This document shows positions 44,359 to 53,883 of a stretch of DNA of 64,000 nucleotides, piece after piece. How positions within the stretch are numbered: the stretch's first letter is position 1; every line of letters begins with the position of its first letter. This stretch comes from Pseudomonadota bacterium (lineage in GTDB: Bacteria; Desulfobacterota; Binatia; Binatales; Binataceae), in assembly GCA_021325025.1 (NCBI GenBank), contig JAJPHZ010000016.1:1-64000 (forward strand). Reading direction: 5' to 3'. A program made the position numbers and the translations under genes. The notes beneath the pieces are model-generated. The model ran no database searches. It was given only the letters and a program-made list of their open reading frames with translations, and was not told where the DNA came from.

Positions 44359-45576
44359 ATGAGCATGCAGTATCGGGCGATTTCCGCTGATGGCCATGTC
44401 AACGAACCACCAACGCTGTGGACGGAGCGGCTTCCGGACCGGTTCAAGGAACGCGGTCCGCGCGTGATCGAGACGCCAAACACCAAAGGGCACGCGTGGA
44501 TCATGGAAGGCCAGCAGCGGCCTTCGGTGATGGGTTTCAGCTCGATGTACTTCCGCTCCTCGCAGCGGTTTGATCGCGCCTCGCTGGTCGACAGCTTCAA
44601 GCAGATCAAGGACCGTGGCGTCCGCTACGAGGACCTGTTTCCGGGCTCGTACGACCCGGCGGCTCGCGTCAAGGAAATGTGCGAAGACGAGACCGACGCT
44701 GAGGTGATTTTCAACGGTGTGGCGACGGTCTGGAACGGTATCAAACTGTGCCCTGACAAGGAGCTGAGCCTGGCCTGCTACAAAGTCTACAACGACTGGA
44801 TCGCCGAGTTCCAGGCGTATGCCCCGGAGCGCCTGGTTTGCAACGGCACGATTCCCACGACCGGAATCACGGATGCCCTCGAGGAGCTGCATCGGTGCGT
44901 CAAGCTGGGGCTGCGTACAGTGCAGCTCGAGTCGTATCCCAGCGGCTCGTTCTCGCAGCCCACGCCCGAGGACGACCGGTTTTGGGCGGCGGCGGTCGAT
45001 CTCGACGTGCCCGTCAACGTGCACACTCAATTCTTCTTTCCGGCCGGCGATCTGGGGTCCAAGCTTAACGCCCAGGGCGTGCCGGACCACAAGCTGCGGG
45101 CCAAAAGCCGCGGGGTCGACGTGGACGCTGGCAGCTTCCCGGTAATCCTCGCCAAAATGATCACCTCCGGGGTTTTCGAGCGCTTCCCTGATTTGAAGTT
45201 CGTGGGCACCGAGGTCCACACGGGTTGGATCCCTTATTACCTGGAGCGCTTCGACGAATCCGTGCTCCGCAACCGCCGGCAGTGGACGTTGCCGTTGCTG
45301 CCCAGCGAGTACTTCCGCCGCAATGTAAGCGTGGTCTACATCGTGGACGAGGTGGGGGCGGCCAACCGCTACGACATCGGTGTCGCGAACATGATGTGGG
45401 GTCCTGACTTTCCGCACTCCTCCAGCGCCTGGCCGGTTGACTACCAGTTGGGGCGCGAGATTCTTGAGCGTGCTGGCGCCACCTCCAGCGAAATCGAGCG
45501 GATCATGTGGAAAAACGCGGCCGACCTCTACAAGCTGCCCTACGAGGAGCCGGCGACAATCAGCGGTGCGGCGTAA
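44359..45576 (+). CDS. Amidohydrolase_2 family metal enzyme, copy 1
   Basis: 405 residues, related to ACMSD-type decarboxylases/hydrolases. It starts near ISADGHVNEPPTLW (the metal-binding D-x-H-x2-E element), then DAEVIFN, NDWIAEFQAYAPERL, VNVHTQFFF, FVGTEVHTGWIPYYLER and the metal-binding Asp in MMWGPDFPHSSSAWP. All usual motifs are present. Substrates of the family are acids or lactones in ring-cleavage pathways; here no ring-cleavage dioxygenase is adjacent. ATG at 44359 with AGGGAG four bases before; a second ATG lies two codons later. A related gene with a changed metal-site motif follows at 48184. Confidence 0.9.
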   Translation: MSMQYRAISADGHVNEPPTLWTERLPDRFKERGPRVIETPNTKGHAWIMEGQQRPSVMGFSSMYFRSSQRFDRASLVDSFKQIKDRGVRYEDLFPGSYDPAARVKEMCEDETDAEVIFNGVATVWNGIKLCPDKELSLACYKVYNDWIAEFQAYAPERLVCNGTIPTTGITDALEELHRCVKLGLRTVQLESYPSGSFSQPTPEDDRFWAAAVDLDVPVNVHTQFFFPAGDLGSKLNAQGVPDHKLRAKSRGVDVDAGSFPVILAKMITSGVFERFPDLKFVGTEVHTGWIPYYLERFDESVLRNRRQWTLPLLPSEYFRRNVSVVYIVDEVGAANRYDIGVANMMWGPDFPHSSSAWPVDYQLGREILERAGATSSEIERIMWKNAADLYKLPYEEPATISGAA

Positions 45577-45600
45577 CGAGGAATCGTGGAAGGGTCACCA

Positions 45601-48135
45601 ATGCCCGGAGCCTGCGCCGGCGTGCGCGTGCTCGATCTGAGCACCGGCGTGGCCGGTCCATTGGCGACGATGATCCTTGCGGATTATGGCGCCGAGGTGA
45701 TTCGCGTCGAGCCCGCCGGGGGCGACGCGGGTTGGGAGGAGCCCGCCTACCTGCTGCTCAACCGCGGCAAGAAGAGCATCGCCTTCAACCTCTGCTCCGC
45801 CGCGGGCCGGGCCGAGGTGCACCGACTGGTGCCCGCCGTGGACGTGATCGTCGAAACGATGTGTCCGGGCGACGCGGACGCCGCGGGCATCGGCTACGCC
45901 GTGCTCTCGGCGCTCAACCCCGCGCTGGTCTACTGCTCCATCACCGGCTTCGGCCGTTGCGGGCCGTTGGCGCAGGTGAAACCGGACGACGCTCTCGTCA
46001 TGGCCAAGGCCGGGGTCTTCCGCGACCAACCAGGCTGGTACCAAGACGGTGGTCGCCCGGTGTTCCGCGCAAGCAAAGATGGGTCCTACTTCGCGGCCAT
46101 GGCCGCCGTTCAGGGCATCCTCGCAGCACTGCGGGCGCGCGACCTCACCGGCAAGGGCCAGCGCGTCGAGACGAGCTTGCTTCAGGGGCTGACCTGCCGT
46201 CAGAACCCGAAGGTTCGCTGGATCCTGCGTGAGGGCGAGGAGTTGCCGTCTGAGTCCGGAGCAGAGAATAGCGGGGTGCGAAGCGACAAGCAGGTGGTGC
46301 GGCACGATCGAAACCCGCCCAAGGTCAGCCTCATCGGGATGGCAGCCGAGTGCAAGGATGGGCGCTGGCTTGTCCATTCCCTCACTGAGCCGCACTTCTT
46401 CCCGGCGTGGATCAGGGTGATCGGATTCGAGTGGATCTGGCAGGACGATCGGTTCAAGGGAGCGCCCTATCAGTTCCCCGACGCCGACGCCAAGGCGGAG
46501 CTGATCCATCTTATCGAGCAGCGCATGAAGGAGAAGGCTGCCGCCGAGTGGATGGAGGCGTACGTCGCTAACGGCAACGTCTGTGCCGATATCGTACAGA
46601 CAACGCAGGAGGCGCTGAGGCACCCTCAGGTCGTTGAAGCGGGCTACGTCGTGGAGCTCAAGGACCCCAGGGTGGGACCGATCATTCAGATTGGGCCGCT
46701 GGCGAGGCTGTCCGGCGCGCCTGCAGCCGTGCAGGGGCCGGCCCCGATGCCGGGGCAGCACACCGTGCAAATCTTGAAGGCGGACTTGGCACCGTCGTTT
46801 GTCCCATCGCCGCGACGCGCAAGCCTCGCCGGACCGCTGGAGGGGATCACGATTGTGGAAGCGGCCTATTACTACGCCACGCCCTTTGCGACTGCGCTGT
46901 TAGCCGAGTTGGGCGCGCGCGTAATCAAGATTGAGCCGCTCCGGGGCGACCCGTACCGCGCAATCACTAGCAGCGGCGCGGGTGACCCTGTTCTCAGCCA
47001 GGGTCACAACTGGGGTTACAACAACATGGTCCGCGCCATGCAGGGCAAGGAAAGCATCGCGCTCAACCTGAAGGATCCGCGCGGCCGGGAGATCGTCCAC
47101 CGGCTAGTGGCGAAAGCCGACGTCTTCGTCCAAAGCTTCCGGCCCGGAGTGCCCGAGTCGCTTGGCATCGACTACGAAACGCTTCGCAAGATCAACCCGC
47201 AGCTCGTCTACCAATACGGCGCATCGTACGGTTCGGTCGGTCCCTACTCCCGTCAACCTGCCATCGACCCGGTGATCGCGGCGTTCGCCGGCACGACTGC
47301 CCATCAGGCGGGTGAAGGCAACCCGCCGCTCACCGAAACCGGCGCCGCCAGCGCCGATCCGACCGCCGCCGCGGGCCACGCCACGGCTATGATGCTGGGC
47401 CTCTTCGCGCGGCATCGGACGGGCCGGGGCCAGTACGTCGAGTCGGCAATGATCCTTTCGAACCTTTATCTCAACTGCGAGGACGCGCTCGCCTACAAGG
47501 GCAAACCTGCGCGCCGACCGGTCGACCGCCTCCAGCTCGGAACCGGTGCAACGTATCGTCTGTACGAGACCGCGCCCGCCGCCGCCGCCAGAACCATCGA
47601 GCCCTACCAGAATCCGGATCCGCGGTGGGTGTTCCTGGCCGCGGATCACGACGATGAGTTCGTTCGATTCTGTAGGGCCACCGGGCGCGACGACCTTACG
47701 AGAGATCCGCGGTTCATCACACGCCGTGGGCGCGAGGAGAATAGCGCGGCGCTGGAGGCGTTGCTCGAAGCCATGTTCCGCACGCGCACGGCGCACGAGT
47801 GGGAGAGCAGTCTGCTGGCCGCCGGCGTCGGCTGCGTCGTAGCCGACGCGATGTCGGAGTTCGCCTTCCTGTACCGTGATGCGCAGGCCCAGGCGGTCGG
47901 CATGATGGCGACCACCTGGCATCGCCGGTTTGGCGGCACGTACTGGCGGCACGCGCCGGTGGTCCGGTTCTCGGCGACCCCCGGCCAAATCGGAGCATTC
48001 TGCGAAACAGGCGAGCACACGCGGGCCATCCTCGCCGAGCTTGGCTACGATGAAGCAGCGATCGCGCAGCTCAAGGAGGCGGAGGTCATCACCTGGCCGG
48101 CGGATCAAGCCGAGGCTGGAACGATTCGTTCGTGA
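45601..48135 (+). CDS. Tandem (fused) CaiB/BaiF class III CoA-transferase
   Basis: 844 residues made of two CaiB/BaiF units, each about 400 long, where the family norm is one. Unit 1: GVRVLDLSTGVAGPLATMILADYGAEVIRVEP, LNRGKKSIAFNL, and an Asp in KPDDALVMAKAG at the place of the catalytic residue. Unit 2 from about 415: GITIVEAAYYYATPFATALLAELGARVIKIEP, ALNLKDPRGREIVHRL, and Asp in PAIDPVIAAFAGT. Both units therefore keep the Asp that carries the acyl intermediate. Class III enzymes are interlocked dimers, so the fusion may give a heterodimer-like chain with two different sites. It should move CoA onto an acid made or used by its neighbours. ATG at 45601; a GTG at 45586 is also open. 24 bp after the amidohydrolase. 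Confidence 0.92.
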   Translation: MPGACAGVRVLDLSTGVAGPLATMILADYGAEVIRVEPAGGDAGWEEPAYLLLNRGKKSIAFNLCSAAGRAEVHRLVPAVDVIVETMCPGDADAAGIGYAVLSALNPALVYCSITGFGRCGPLAQVKPDDALVMAKAGVFRDQPGWYQDGGRPVFRASKDGSYFAAMAAVQGILAALRARDLTGKGQRVETSLLQGLTCRQNPKVRWILREGEELPSESGAENSGVRSDKQVVRHDRNPPKVSLIGMAAECKDGRWLVHSLTEPHFFPAWIRVIGFEWIWQDDRFKGAPYQFPDADAKAELIHLIEQRMKEKAAAEWMEAYVANGNVCADIVQTTQEALRHPQVVEAGYVVELKDPRVGPIIQIGPLARLSGAPAAVQGPAPMPGQHTVQILKADLAPSFVPSPRRASLAGPLEGITIVEAAYYYATPFATALLAELGARVIKIEPLRGDPYRAITSSGAGDPVLSQGHNWGYNNMVRAMQGKESIALNLKDPRGREIVHRLVAKADVFVQSFRPGVPESLGIDYETLRKINPQLVYQYGASYGSVGPYSRQPAIDPVIAAFAGTTAHQAGEGNPPLTETGAASADPTAAAGHATAMMLGLFARHRTGRGQYVESAMILSNLYLNCEDALAYKGKPARRPVDRLQLGTGATYRLYETAPAAAARTIEPYQNPDPRWVFLAADHDDEFVRFCRATGRDDLTRDPRFITRRGREENSAALEALLEAMFRTRTAHEWESSLLAAGVGCVVADAMSEFAFLYRDAQAQAVGMMATTWHRRFGGTYWRHAPVVRFSATPGQIGAFCETGEHTRAILAELGYDEAAIAQLKEAEVITWPADQAEAGTIRS

Positions 48136-48183
48136 CCCGATCGAAGCAATCGAGTGTCGTACCGGGTCGAGGACAGGAGATTA

Positions 48184-49362
48184 ATGGCAGACCACAACAG
48201 GTACAACCTCATCTCGGCGGATTCGCATGTGCTCGAGCCGCCGGGCCTTTTCCAAACGCGTCTGCCCGCCCGTCTGCGGGATCGTGCGCCCAAGCTCGCG
48301 TCATGGAACGGTGGCAGCGCGTGGATGGTCGACGGAGTCGACCCGGTGCCGCTGCCCGCCACAGCGGCAACCGGCTCCGGTTACCGGCTGGGCAGGTGCG
48401 CCGCTGGAAAGCCTGTCACCTTCGACGAGGTGCTGCCCGGCCTCTATGACCCGGCGGAGCGCGTCAAGTTGCAGCACGCCGACAGCGTCGATGCGGAGAT
48501 CTTGTATCCGTCACCCGGGCTTTGGGACGCGATCAAACAGCTCGACGATCGTGAGCTGAAGGTCGCCTGTGTCCGGGCGTACAACGACTGGATGGCCGAG
48601 TTCAGCTCCTACAATTCGGAACGGCTGATCGGGTTGGCGAAGATCCCGTCGACCACGGTTGAGGATGCCCGCGCGGAGTTGCTGCGCTGCGTCAAAGAGC
48701 TCAACCTGCGCGGCGCGATTATCGACGCGTGGCCTGGTGGGAGTGCAGTCGCCGGCGAACCGGGCGACGATCTGTTCTGGGAGGCGGTCAACGACACCGG
48801 CGTACCAGTCAGCCTGCATTACGCCGTCGGCGCGTACGCGCGGACGGCGCCGCCCGGCGGGATCGCACCAGGGTTGAAGCCGCCGATGGCCGACGCCGCT
48901 CTGCCGTTGGCGGCGGCGGGCGTGTTCGACCGCTTTCCCAAGGTGCGGCTCGTGTTTGCCCACGGCGATGCCGGATGGGCCTTGCATTGGCTGGAGTTCA
49001 CCGACATCAACTACCTGCGCCATCGTCATCTCCACGAGTACGCGCTCCAAAATCCCGACGCGCTGCCCAGCGAATACATCCGCAAACATGTGTGGTTCAG
49101 CTTCCACCACGACCGCTCCGCGGTGAAGAACCGGCACAAGCTGGGTGCCGCCCACCTGGTGTGGGGCAGCCACTTCCCGCTCGACGATGCCAACTGGCCT
49201 GACGACCGCGAGCAGGCGATGCGCGTCACCGAAGAGCTGCCCGCCGAGGAGCGTCAGGCCTTGCTCGTCAGCAACACCGCGCGCTTGTACCGGCTCCCCG
49301 GCCACGAAGAGGGTTTCGCCCCCGACACGCTCGAAAGGTTCGAGAAACTCGTGCACTTTTAG
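48184..49362 (+). CDS. Amidohydrolase_2 family protein, copy 2, altered metal motif
   Basis: 392 residues related to the copy at 44359. ISADSHVLEPPGLF gives the N-terminal metal element, and NDWMAEFSSYNSERLIGLAKIP and SLHYAVGAY follow. Two positions differ from the usual pattern. The late motif that reads GPDFPHSSSAWP in copy 1 is GSHFPLDDANWP here, so the metal-ligand/general-base Asp is His. The middle motif GTEVHTGW is AHGDAGW. Catalysis may differ or be lost, or the His may still bind the metal. The ATG at 48184 has AGGAG seven bases before it. It lies 48 bp after the CoA-transferase. Confidence 0.87.
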   Translation: MADHNRYNLISADSHVLEPPGLFQTRLPARLRDRAPKLASWNGGSAWMVDGVDPVPLPATAATGSGYRLGRCAAGKPVTFDEVLPGLYDPAERVKLQHADSVDAEILYPSPGLWDAIKQLDDRELKVACVRAYNDWMAEFSSYNSERLIGLAKIPSTTVEDARAELLRCVKELNLRGAIIDAWPGGSAVAGEPGDDLFWEAVNDTGVPVSLHYAVGAYARTAPPGGIAPGLKPPMADAALPLAAAGVFDRFPKVRLVFAHGDAGWALHWLEFTDINYLRHRHLHEYALQNPDALPSEYIRKHVWFSFHHDRSAVKNRHKLGAAHLVWGSHFPLDDANWPDDREQAMRVTEELPAEERQALLVSNTARLYRLPGHEEGFAPDTLERFEKLVHF

Positions 49363-49375
49363 GAGGAAGCAGGCG

Positions 49376-50281
49376 ATGCGCGTGGTCGACATTGATGCCG
49401 AGCTTCTCCGGCAAAGCGCTGCGGCAGCGCTGCACGCAGCCGAACAGACCCGGGTCCACATCGAGGCTGAGATCGTTGGTCGGGTGCCGGAGCTTCTGCA
49501 GACGCTCACGGCCGAGGGTCCCTACGCCTACACCATCCTGCCCGAGGTCCGCCCCGACGGCAGCGTCAAGCTGCCGATCCTGACAACCAGAGAAGGCATA
49601 CGTGAAGCGTACCAATTCATCCGAGGGGCCAGCGACCTGCTCAGCTCCGAGCCGCTCGTGGAGATCCGCGGCACCTGGTACTCGTTCCGTGAGGATGTCG
49701 CCCGCGGCCGCCCCAAGGGCAGCGATACCGTGGGTGAGCACCAAACCATCGGACTGTTCCCGGTGAGTACGGGCAAAGGGATCACCGGCGAGCTCGTCTG
49801 GGTGCGCGTGCCGCGCGCCGCTCTCGGCCGCGCTGCGCAGCCCGCGGACGCCACCACCAATGAACTGGCGCTGCGCCTGCAGCTGCTCGCGCAACACGAC
49901 CGCTACCTGGCGGCACTGCGGGCGGCCGATGTCGAAGCGATCCTGGAGGTTATGAATGACGGCGTCCAGGCGGCGGTGCGCGACTACGTTAACGACACCG
50001 GCACGCTCATCAGCCTGGACGGCAAGCAGGCGCACCGAGCCTTCTACCAGTCGTTCTTCGAGAAGTACGAGACGCATGCCGTCGAGCTTCTCTATCGCGT
50101 CGTACAGGAGTGGTACGTGTTCGCCGAATTGCGGCTGACAGCGCGCCGTCGACATGGCGCAGGCGGCGGCGATACCGTGGCCTTCCACACCGCCGAGTTC
50201 TTCGTGCCCGCGCATGACGGGCGTTTCATCGCGCGCGTCGGACACGGCACCGACCCGGCGCGGTCGATTTCGTTGCGGTAG
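49376..50281 (+). CDS. Two-domain NTF2/SnoaL-like protein
   Basis: 301 residues, no signal. The C-terminal half looks like a SnoaL/NTF2 fold: LLAQHDRYLAALRAADVEAILEVMNDGVQAAVRDY, then a YQSFFEKYETHAVELLYRVVQEWYVFAEL sheet and TAEFFVPAHDGRFIARVGHGTDP. The N-terminal half has a similar layout (EGIREAYQFIRG, LVEIRGTWYSFREDVA, HQTIGLFPVSTGKGITGELVWVRV), so the protein is probably two NTF2-like domains. Such folds include ketosteroid isomerases and small dehydratases, but no catalytic residues are assigned. AGGAGGAA stands nine bases before the ATG at 49376. Confidence 0.65.
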   Translation: MRVVDIDAELLRQSAAAALHAAEQTRVHIEAEIVGRVPELLQTLTAEGPYAYTILPEVRPDGSVKLPILTTREGIREAYQFIRGASDLLSSEPLVEIRGTWYSFREDVARGRPKGSDTVGEHQTIGLFPVSTGKGITGELVWVRVPRAALGRAAQPADATTNELALRLQLLAQHDRYLAALRAADVEAILEVMNDGVQAAVRDYVNDTGTLISLDGKQAHRAFYQSFFEKYETHAVELLYRVVQEWYVFAELRLTARRRHGAGGGDTVAFHTAEFFVPAHDGRFIARVGHGTDPARSISLR

Positions 50282-50335
50282 GCGCAATCTCGGTTCACGC
50301 CCGTCGACAGCACAGAGCGGGAGAGGAGACCAGAA

Positions 50336-51178
50336 ATGAAGGAGCGGGCCGGTCGCGTCGAAAATAAGGTGGCCATCGTCACGGGAGCTGGTTCGACGCC
50401 CGGCCCCGGCGTTGGGACGGGAAAGGCCATCTCCGTGGTGCTCGCCCGGGAAGGAGCGAAGGTGCTGCTGGTCGACATCCATCCCGATCGCGCTGAGCAG
50501 ACACAGCGGATGATCGAGGACGAGGGCGGGAAGGCCAAGGTGTTCCGCGCCGACGTCACCAGGTCCGATGACTGCAAGGCGATGGTTGAGGCGGCGGTCG
50601 ATACCTTCGGCACCCTCGACATCCTCGTCAACAACCTCGGCTTGGCGTCATTCGGCAACGTCGTCGACCTGTCGGAGGAGGAGTGGCAGCGCGCCTTCGA
50701 CATCAACGCCCGCACGGTATTTCTGGCGTCGAAGCACGCCATTCCGGTGATGGCCAGGAAGGGATCGGGTGCGATCGTCAACCTGTCGTCGTCGTCGGCT
50801 GTGCGCGCCGGCGGCACGGTGGCGTACTCGGCGGCCAAAGCCGGGGTGATTGCCATGACCACCGACATGGCGTTCTTTCACGGCCGCCAAGGCATTCGCG
50901 TCAACGCCGTCATCCCCGGAATGATCAACACGCCGATCGCGATGAGCGTCCTCGCAGCCGGGCCGCAGACGGATTACGTCAACCGGCTGCGGGCTGAGTC
51001 CAACATGCTGGGGACCCAAGGCGACGCCTGGGACATCGCCTGGGCCACGCTGTTCCTCGCCAGCGACGAGGCGCGCTGGATCACGGGCGTGGCGCTTCCG
51101 GTGGACGCCGGCCAGATGAAGCTGGGGCCGCTGACAATGTTCAACCGGCTGCGTGAGATCCCTGCGCCGAAGGGCTAA
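50336..51178 (+). CDS. SDR family oxidoreductase with modified glycine loop
   Basis: 280 residues. The cofactor loop reads TGAGSTPGPGVGTGKAI, five or six residues longer than the usual TGxxxGIG. After it come VDIHPDRAE, NNLG (for NNAG, near 100), Ser in NLSSSSAVRAGG and catalytic YSAAKAGVIAMT (near 160), then NAVIPGMINTPIA and PVDAGQ. The long loop is found in a set of SDRs next to amidohydrolase and CoA-transferase genes; a different cofactor geometry is possible. The ATG at 50336 follows GGGAGAGGAG. Confidence 0.9.
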   Translation: MKERAGRVENKVAIVTGAGSTPGPGVGTGKAISVVLAREGAKVLLVDIHPDRAEQTQRMIEDEGGKAKVFRADVTRSDDCKAMVEAAVDTFGTLDILVNNLGLASFGNVVDLSEEEWQRAFDINARTVFLASKHAIPVMARKGSGAIVNLSSSSAVRAGGTVAYSAAKAGVIAMTTDMAFFHGRQGIRVNAVIPGMINTPIAMSVLAAGPQTDYVNRLRAESNMLGTQGDAWDIAWATLFLASDEARWITGVALPVDAGQMKLGPLTMFNRLREIPAPKG

Positions 51179-51214
51179 GTCGGCAGCCGGGTCGGCACAA
51201 CGGAGCGACGTTCG

Positions 51215-52603
51215 ATGGACGCGCGCGAGGACACGATCAGCGGGGGGCGCATGGTAACGCGCGAACTCGCCCGGTGGATTGCGGCCTTGCGCTACGACGA
51301 CCTGCCCGACACGGCCGTCAAGGAGGCCGGGCGGGCGTTGGCTGATTTCCTGGGCGAGTGCCTTTTCGTCGGAGCGACCAAGCCGTGGGGCCAGACTATC
51401 GCCGACTTCTGTGCGCGCGAAGGGGGCGCTCAGCCGCAGGCGACGATCATCGCTTTGGGGAAGAAGACGCTGTGCGCGCGCGCCGCACTCGCCAACGGGA
51501 CGATGGCGCTTGGTTTTGAGTACGCCGACTTCGGAGCGGGCAGCCGTCCCTACCCGTTCGCGGTCACCGCCCCGCTGGCGCTTGCCGAATCACGACATCG
51601 ATCCGGCAAGGATCTCATCCTCGCTATCGTGATCGGCTACGAGGTCATGGCGCGGGTGACGCGAGCCACGCTGCCGCAAGCCCCCATTCCCTTTTACGTG
51701 CCGGCTCTTTACGGCACCTTCGGCGCGGCGGCCGGATGCGCCCGCTTGCTCGGACTTTCCCCCCAGTACACGAACTATGCGCTCGGTCTGGCCGCGGCCT
51801 TCACCGGCGGCACGTTCCAGGGGCACGAGGAGGGTGCCTGGCAGCGCGCGCTGAACGGGGGAATGGCGAGCGAACGCGGTGTGACCGCCGCACTCCTGGC
51901 ACAGACCGGCTTCCGGGCGACGGAAATGGGGCTGGAGGGAGTGCAGGGATTCGCCGCCATGTATACCGGCGGGCGGCTCGATGCGGCAAGCCTGCTGGAC
52001 GGTCTGGGCGAGTCCTTCGTCATCACCGACCGGTGGGTGAAGAACTATCCGATGAACGCTACGCTTCACGCGCCCGTGGAGGCGCTGCTCAAGGTCATGC
52101 GTGAGCATCATTTGCACTACACCGATATCGAGCAGATCGATGCTGCCTGGCAGCGGGTGGAGCCCTTCCTGGCAAAGCGCAGGGTGACGACGGTGGTCGC
52201 TGCTCAGGCGAGCCTGCCCTTTGCTCTCGCAGTGGCTGCGGTGCGCGGCAAGGTCGGCGTGGACGAGTTCACGGATGAGACGGTCGCCGACCCAGTCATC
52301 CAGGCGATGATTGCGAGAACCGTCGTCCATCAGGACACGGAACTGTACCGGCGGGTGAAGAACAGCATGCCAGGACGGGTCACCGTCCGCACCAGGGACG
52401 GGCGCGAGTATACCGACGAGGTGCTCTATCCCAAGGGCAACCCCGCTAACCCCATGAGCGAGGACGAATTCAAGTCGAAATTCATGGACATGGCCGAACG
52501 GGTCCTGGGCCACAAGCAGAGTAACGAGCTGTACGAGCGAGCCCGCGCGCTGGACCTCCTCGAAGATGTTTCCGACCTGGCGCCGCTCTTCAGCCCGAAG
52601 TAA
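51215..52603 (+). CDS. MmgE/PrpD family protein, copy 1
   Basis: 462 residues of the MmgE/PrpD fold, which includes 2-methylcitrate dehydratase, cis-aconitate decarboxylase and iminodisuccinate epimerase. Landmarks: ADFLGECLFVGATKPWG, ANGTMALGFEYADFG with SRPYPFAVTAPLALAES in place of the usual DD...HPG, YGTFGAAAGCARLLGLS, GMASERGVTAALLAQTGF, KNYPMNATLHAPVEALL. The DDT-HPG residues that bind substrate in PrpD are not conserved, so a different substrate is inferred. ATG at 51215 or an in-frame ATG at 51251. It forms a block with LeuC/LeuD-like genes and a second MmgE/PrpD gene. Confidence 0.88.
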   Translation: MDAREDTISGGRMVTRELARWIAALRYDDLPDTAVKEAGRALADFLGECLFVGATKPWGQTIADFCAREGGAQPQATIIALGKKTLCARAALANGTMALGFEYADFGAGSRPYPFAVTAPLALAESRHRSGKDLILAIVIGYEVMARVTRATLPQAPIPFYVPALYGTFGAAAGCARLLGLSPQYTNYALGLAAAFTGGTFQGHEEGAWQRALNGGMASERGVTAALLAQTGFRATEMGLEGVQGFAAMYTGGRLDAASLLDGLGESFVITDRWVKNYPMNATLHAPVEALLKVMREHHLHYTDIEQIDAAWQRVEPFLAKRRVTTVVAAQASLPFALAVAAVRGKVGVDEFTDETVADPVIQAMIARTVVHQDTELYRRVKNSMPGRVTVRTRDGREYTDEVLYPKGNPANPMSEDEFKSKFMDMAERVLGHKQSNELYERARALDLLEDVSDLAPLFSPK

Positions 52604-52627
52604 CAGCGAGTTGCGAGGCATTATTCG

Positions 52628-53857
52628 ATGGGCATGACATCGATCGAGAAGATCCTGGCCGGCCACTCGAACCGCCGAGAGGTGAAGCCCGGCGACGTCG
52701 TGGTGGTCGACGTCGACGTGGCCGTATTCTTCGACTGGATGCGGCCCGACGTCGTGCGCATTGCCGACCCCGACAGGCTCGTTCTGCTGCACGACCATCA
52801 GGTTCCGGCGCCCACCATCGCAGCAGCCAACAACGCCAGGCAGATGCGGGAGTTTGTCGAGAAGTTCGGCGTCAAGAACTACTTCCCGGTGGGCGCCCAC
52901 GGGATCTGCCACGTGCTGGTGGCGCAGGAAGGGTTCGCGCTTCCCGGCAAGATTCTCGCCAACGCCGATTCGCACACCTGCTCCTCGGGTGCGCTCAATT
53001 GCCTTGCGCGCGGGGTGGGGCCCTCAGAGATGACCTACATCCTGTGCAAGGGACAGACCTGGTTCATGGTCGGCCCTACGACACGAGTCAATCTGGAAGG
53101 CGAATTGCCGCAGCGCGTCTATCCAAGAGACGTGATCCACTTCATCCCAGGGCATTACGGCGACTTCGCCGGGCGCAACCTCGAGTGGCACGGCGACGGG
53201 CTGACAAACATCGCAATGGACGGCCGCCTGACCATGGCTACCATCTCGGCCGAGCTGTCGGCCGAGTTCTCGCTGTTTCCCTACGACAGCGTGCTTGAGG
53301 CGTACTTGCAGGGACGGGCCAAATGGCCCTTCGAGCCGGTGTCCCCTGACCCTGACGCCCACTATGACCAGGTGATCGACATTGACCTGTCGTCGTTGGA
53401 GCCGCAGGTAGTCTTGCCGGGCAAGGTGGCATGGAACTCCAGGCCCGTTCGGGAAGTCGCGGGGCAGAAAATCGATCAGGCCTTTATCGGCTCGTGCGCC
53501 AACGGACGTCTGAGCGACTTCGCCATCGCGGCCGAAATCGTCAAGGGCCGGCAGGTGGCGCCGGGCACGCGCTTCATCGTGACGCCAGGCAGCCAGGCGA
53601 TCCTGCTGGAGGCGGTGCGGGCCGGCTACGTCGAAACGCTGATGCAAGCGGGAGCCGTCGTTACGAGCTCCACATGCGGGGCGTGCTACGGCGGGCACAT
53701 GGGGCTGCTGGCGGACGAAGAGGTGTGCATCACGGCGTCCACTCGCAACTTCCAGGGTCGCATGGGCAGTCCGAAGGCCAAGGTGTTCATGGGTTCGCCG
53801 GCAACCGTGGCCGCCTCGGCGGTGAGCGGCGTGATCACCGACCCGCGGGACCTGTAG
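52628..53857 (+). CDS. LeuC-like large subunit of an aconitase-family hydro-lyase
   Basis: 409 residues, size of the archaeal-type LeuC/homoaconitase large subunit (HACN group). KPGDVVVVDVDVAVFFDW at the N-terminus, GICHVLVAQEGFALPGKILANADSHTCSSGALNCLARGVGPSEM with the first cluster Cys region, FIGSCANGRLSDFAIAAEIVKGR with a further cluster Cys, and SSTCGACYGGHMGLLADEE with the C-x2-C pair, so all three [4Fe-4S] ligands are present. It should isomerise a hydroxy-acid by dehydration/hydration together with the small subunit 26 bp downstream. Context (two MmgE/PrpD proteins, CoA-transferase) points away from leucine synthesis and toward catabolism. Confidence 0.92.
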   Translation: MGMTSIEKILAGHSNRREVKPGDVVVVDVDVAVFFDWMRPDVVRIADPDRLVLLHDHQVPAPTIAAANNARQMREFVEKFGVKNYFPVGAHGICHVLVAQEGFALPGKILANADSHTCSSGALNCLARGVGPSEMTYILCKGQTWFMVGPTTRVNLEGELPQRVYPRDVIHFIPGHYGDFAGRNLEWHGDGLTNIAMDGRLTMATISAELSAEFSLFPYDSVLEAYLQGRAKWPFEPVSPDPDAHYDQVIDIDLSSLEPQVVLPGKVAWNSRPVREVAGQKIDQAFIGSCANGRLSDFAIAAEIVKGRQVAPGTRFIVTPGSQAILLEAVRAGYVETLMQAGAVVTSSTCGACYGGHMGLLADEEVCITASTRNFQGRMGSPKAKVFMGSPATVAASAVSGVITDPRDL

Positions 53858-53883
53858 GCACGAGCGAAGGAGCACTGACGAAC

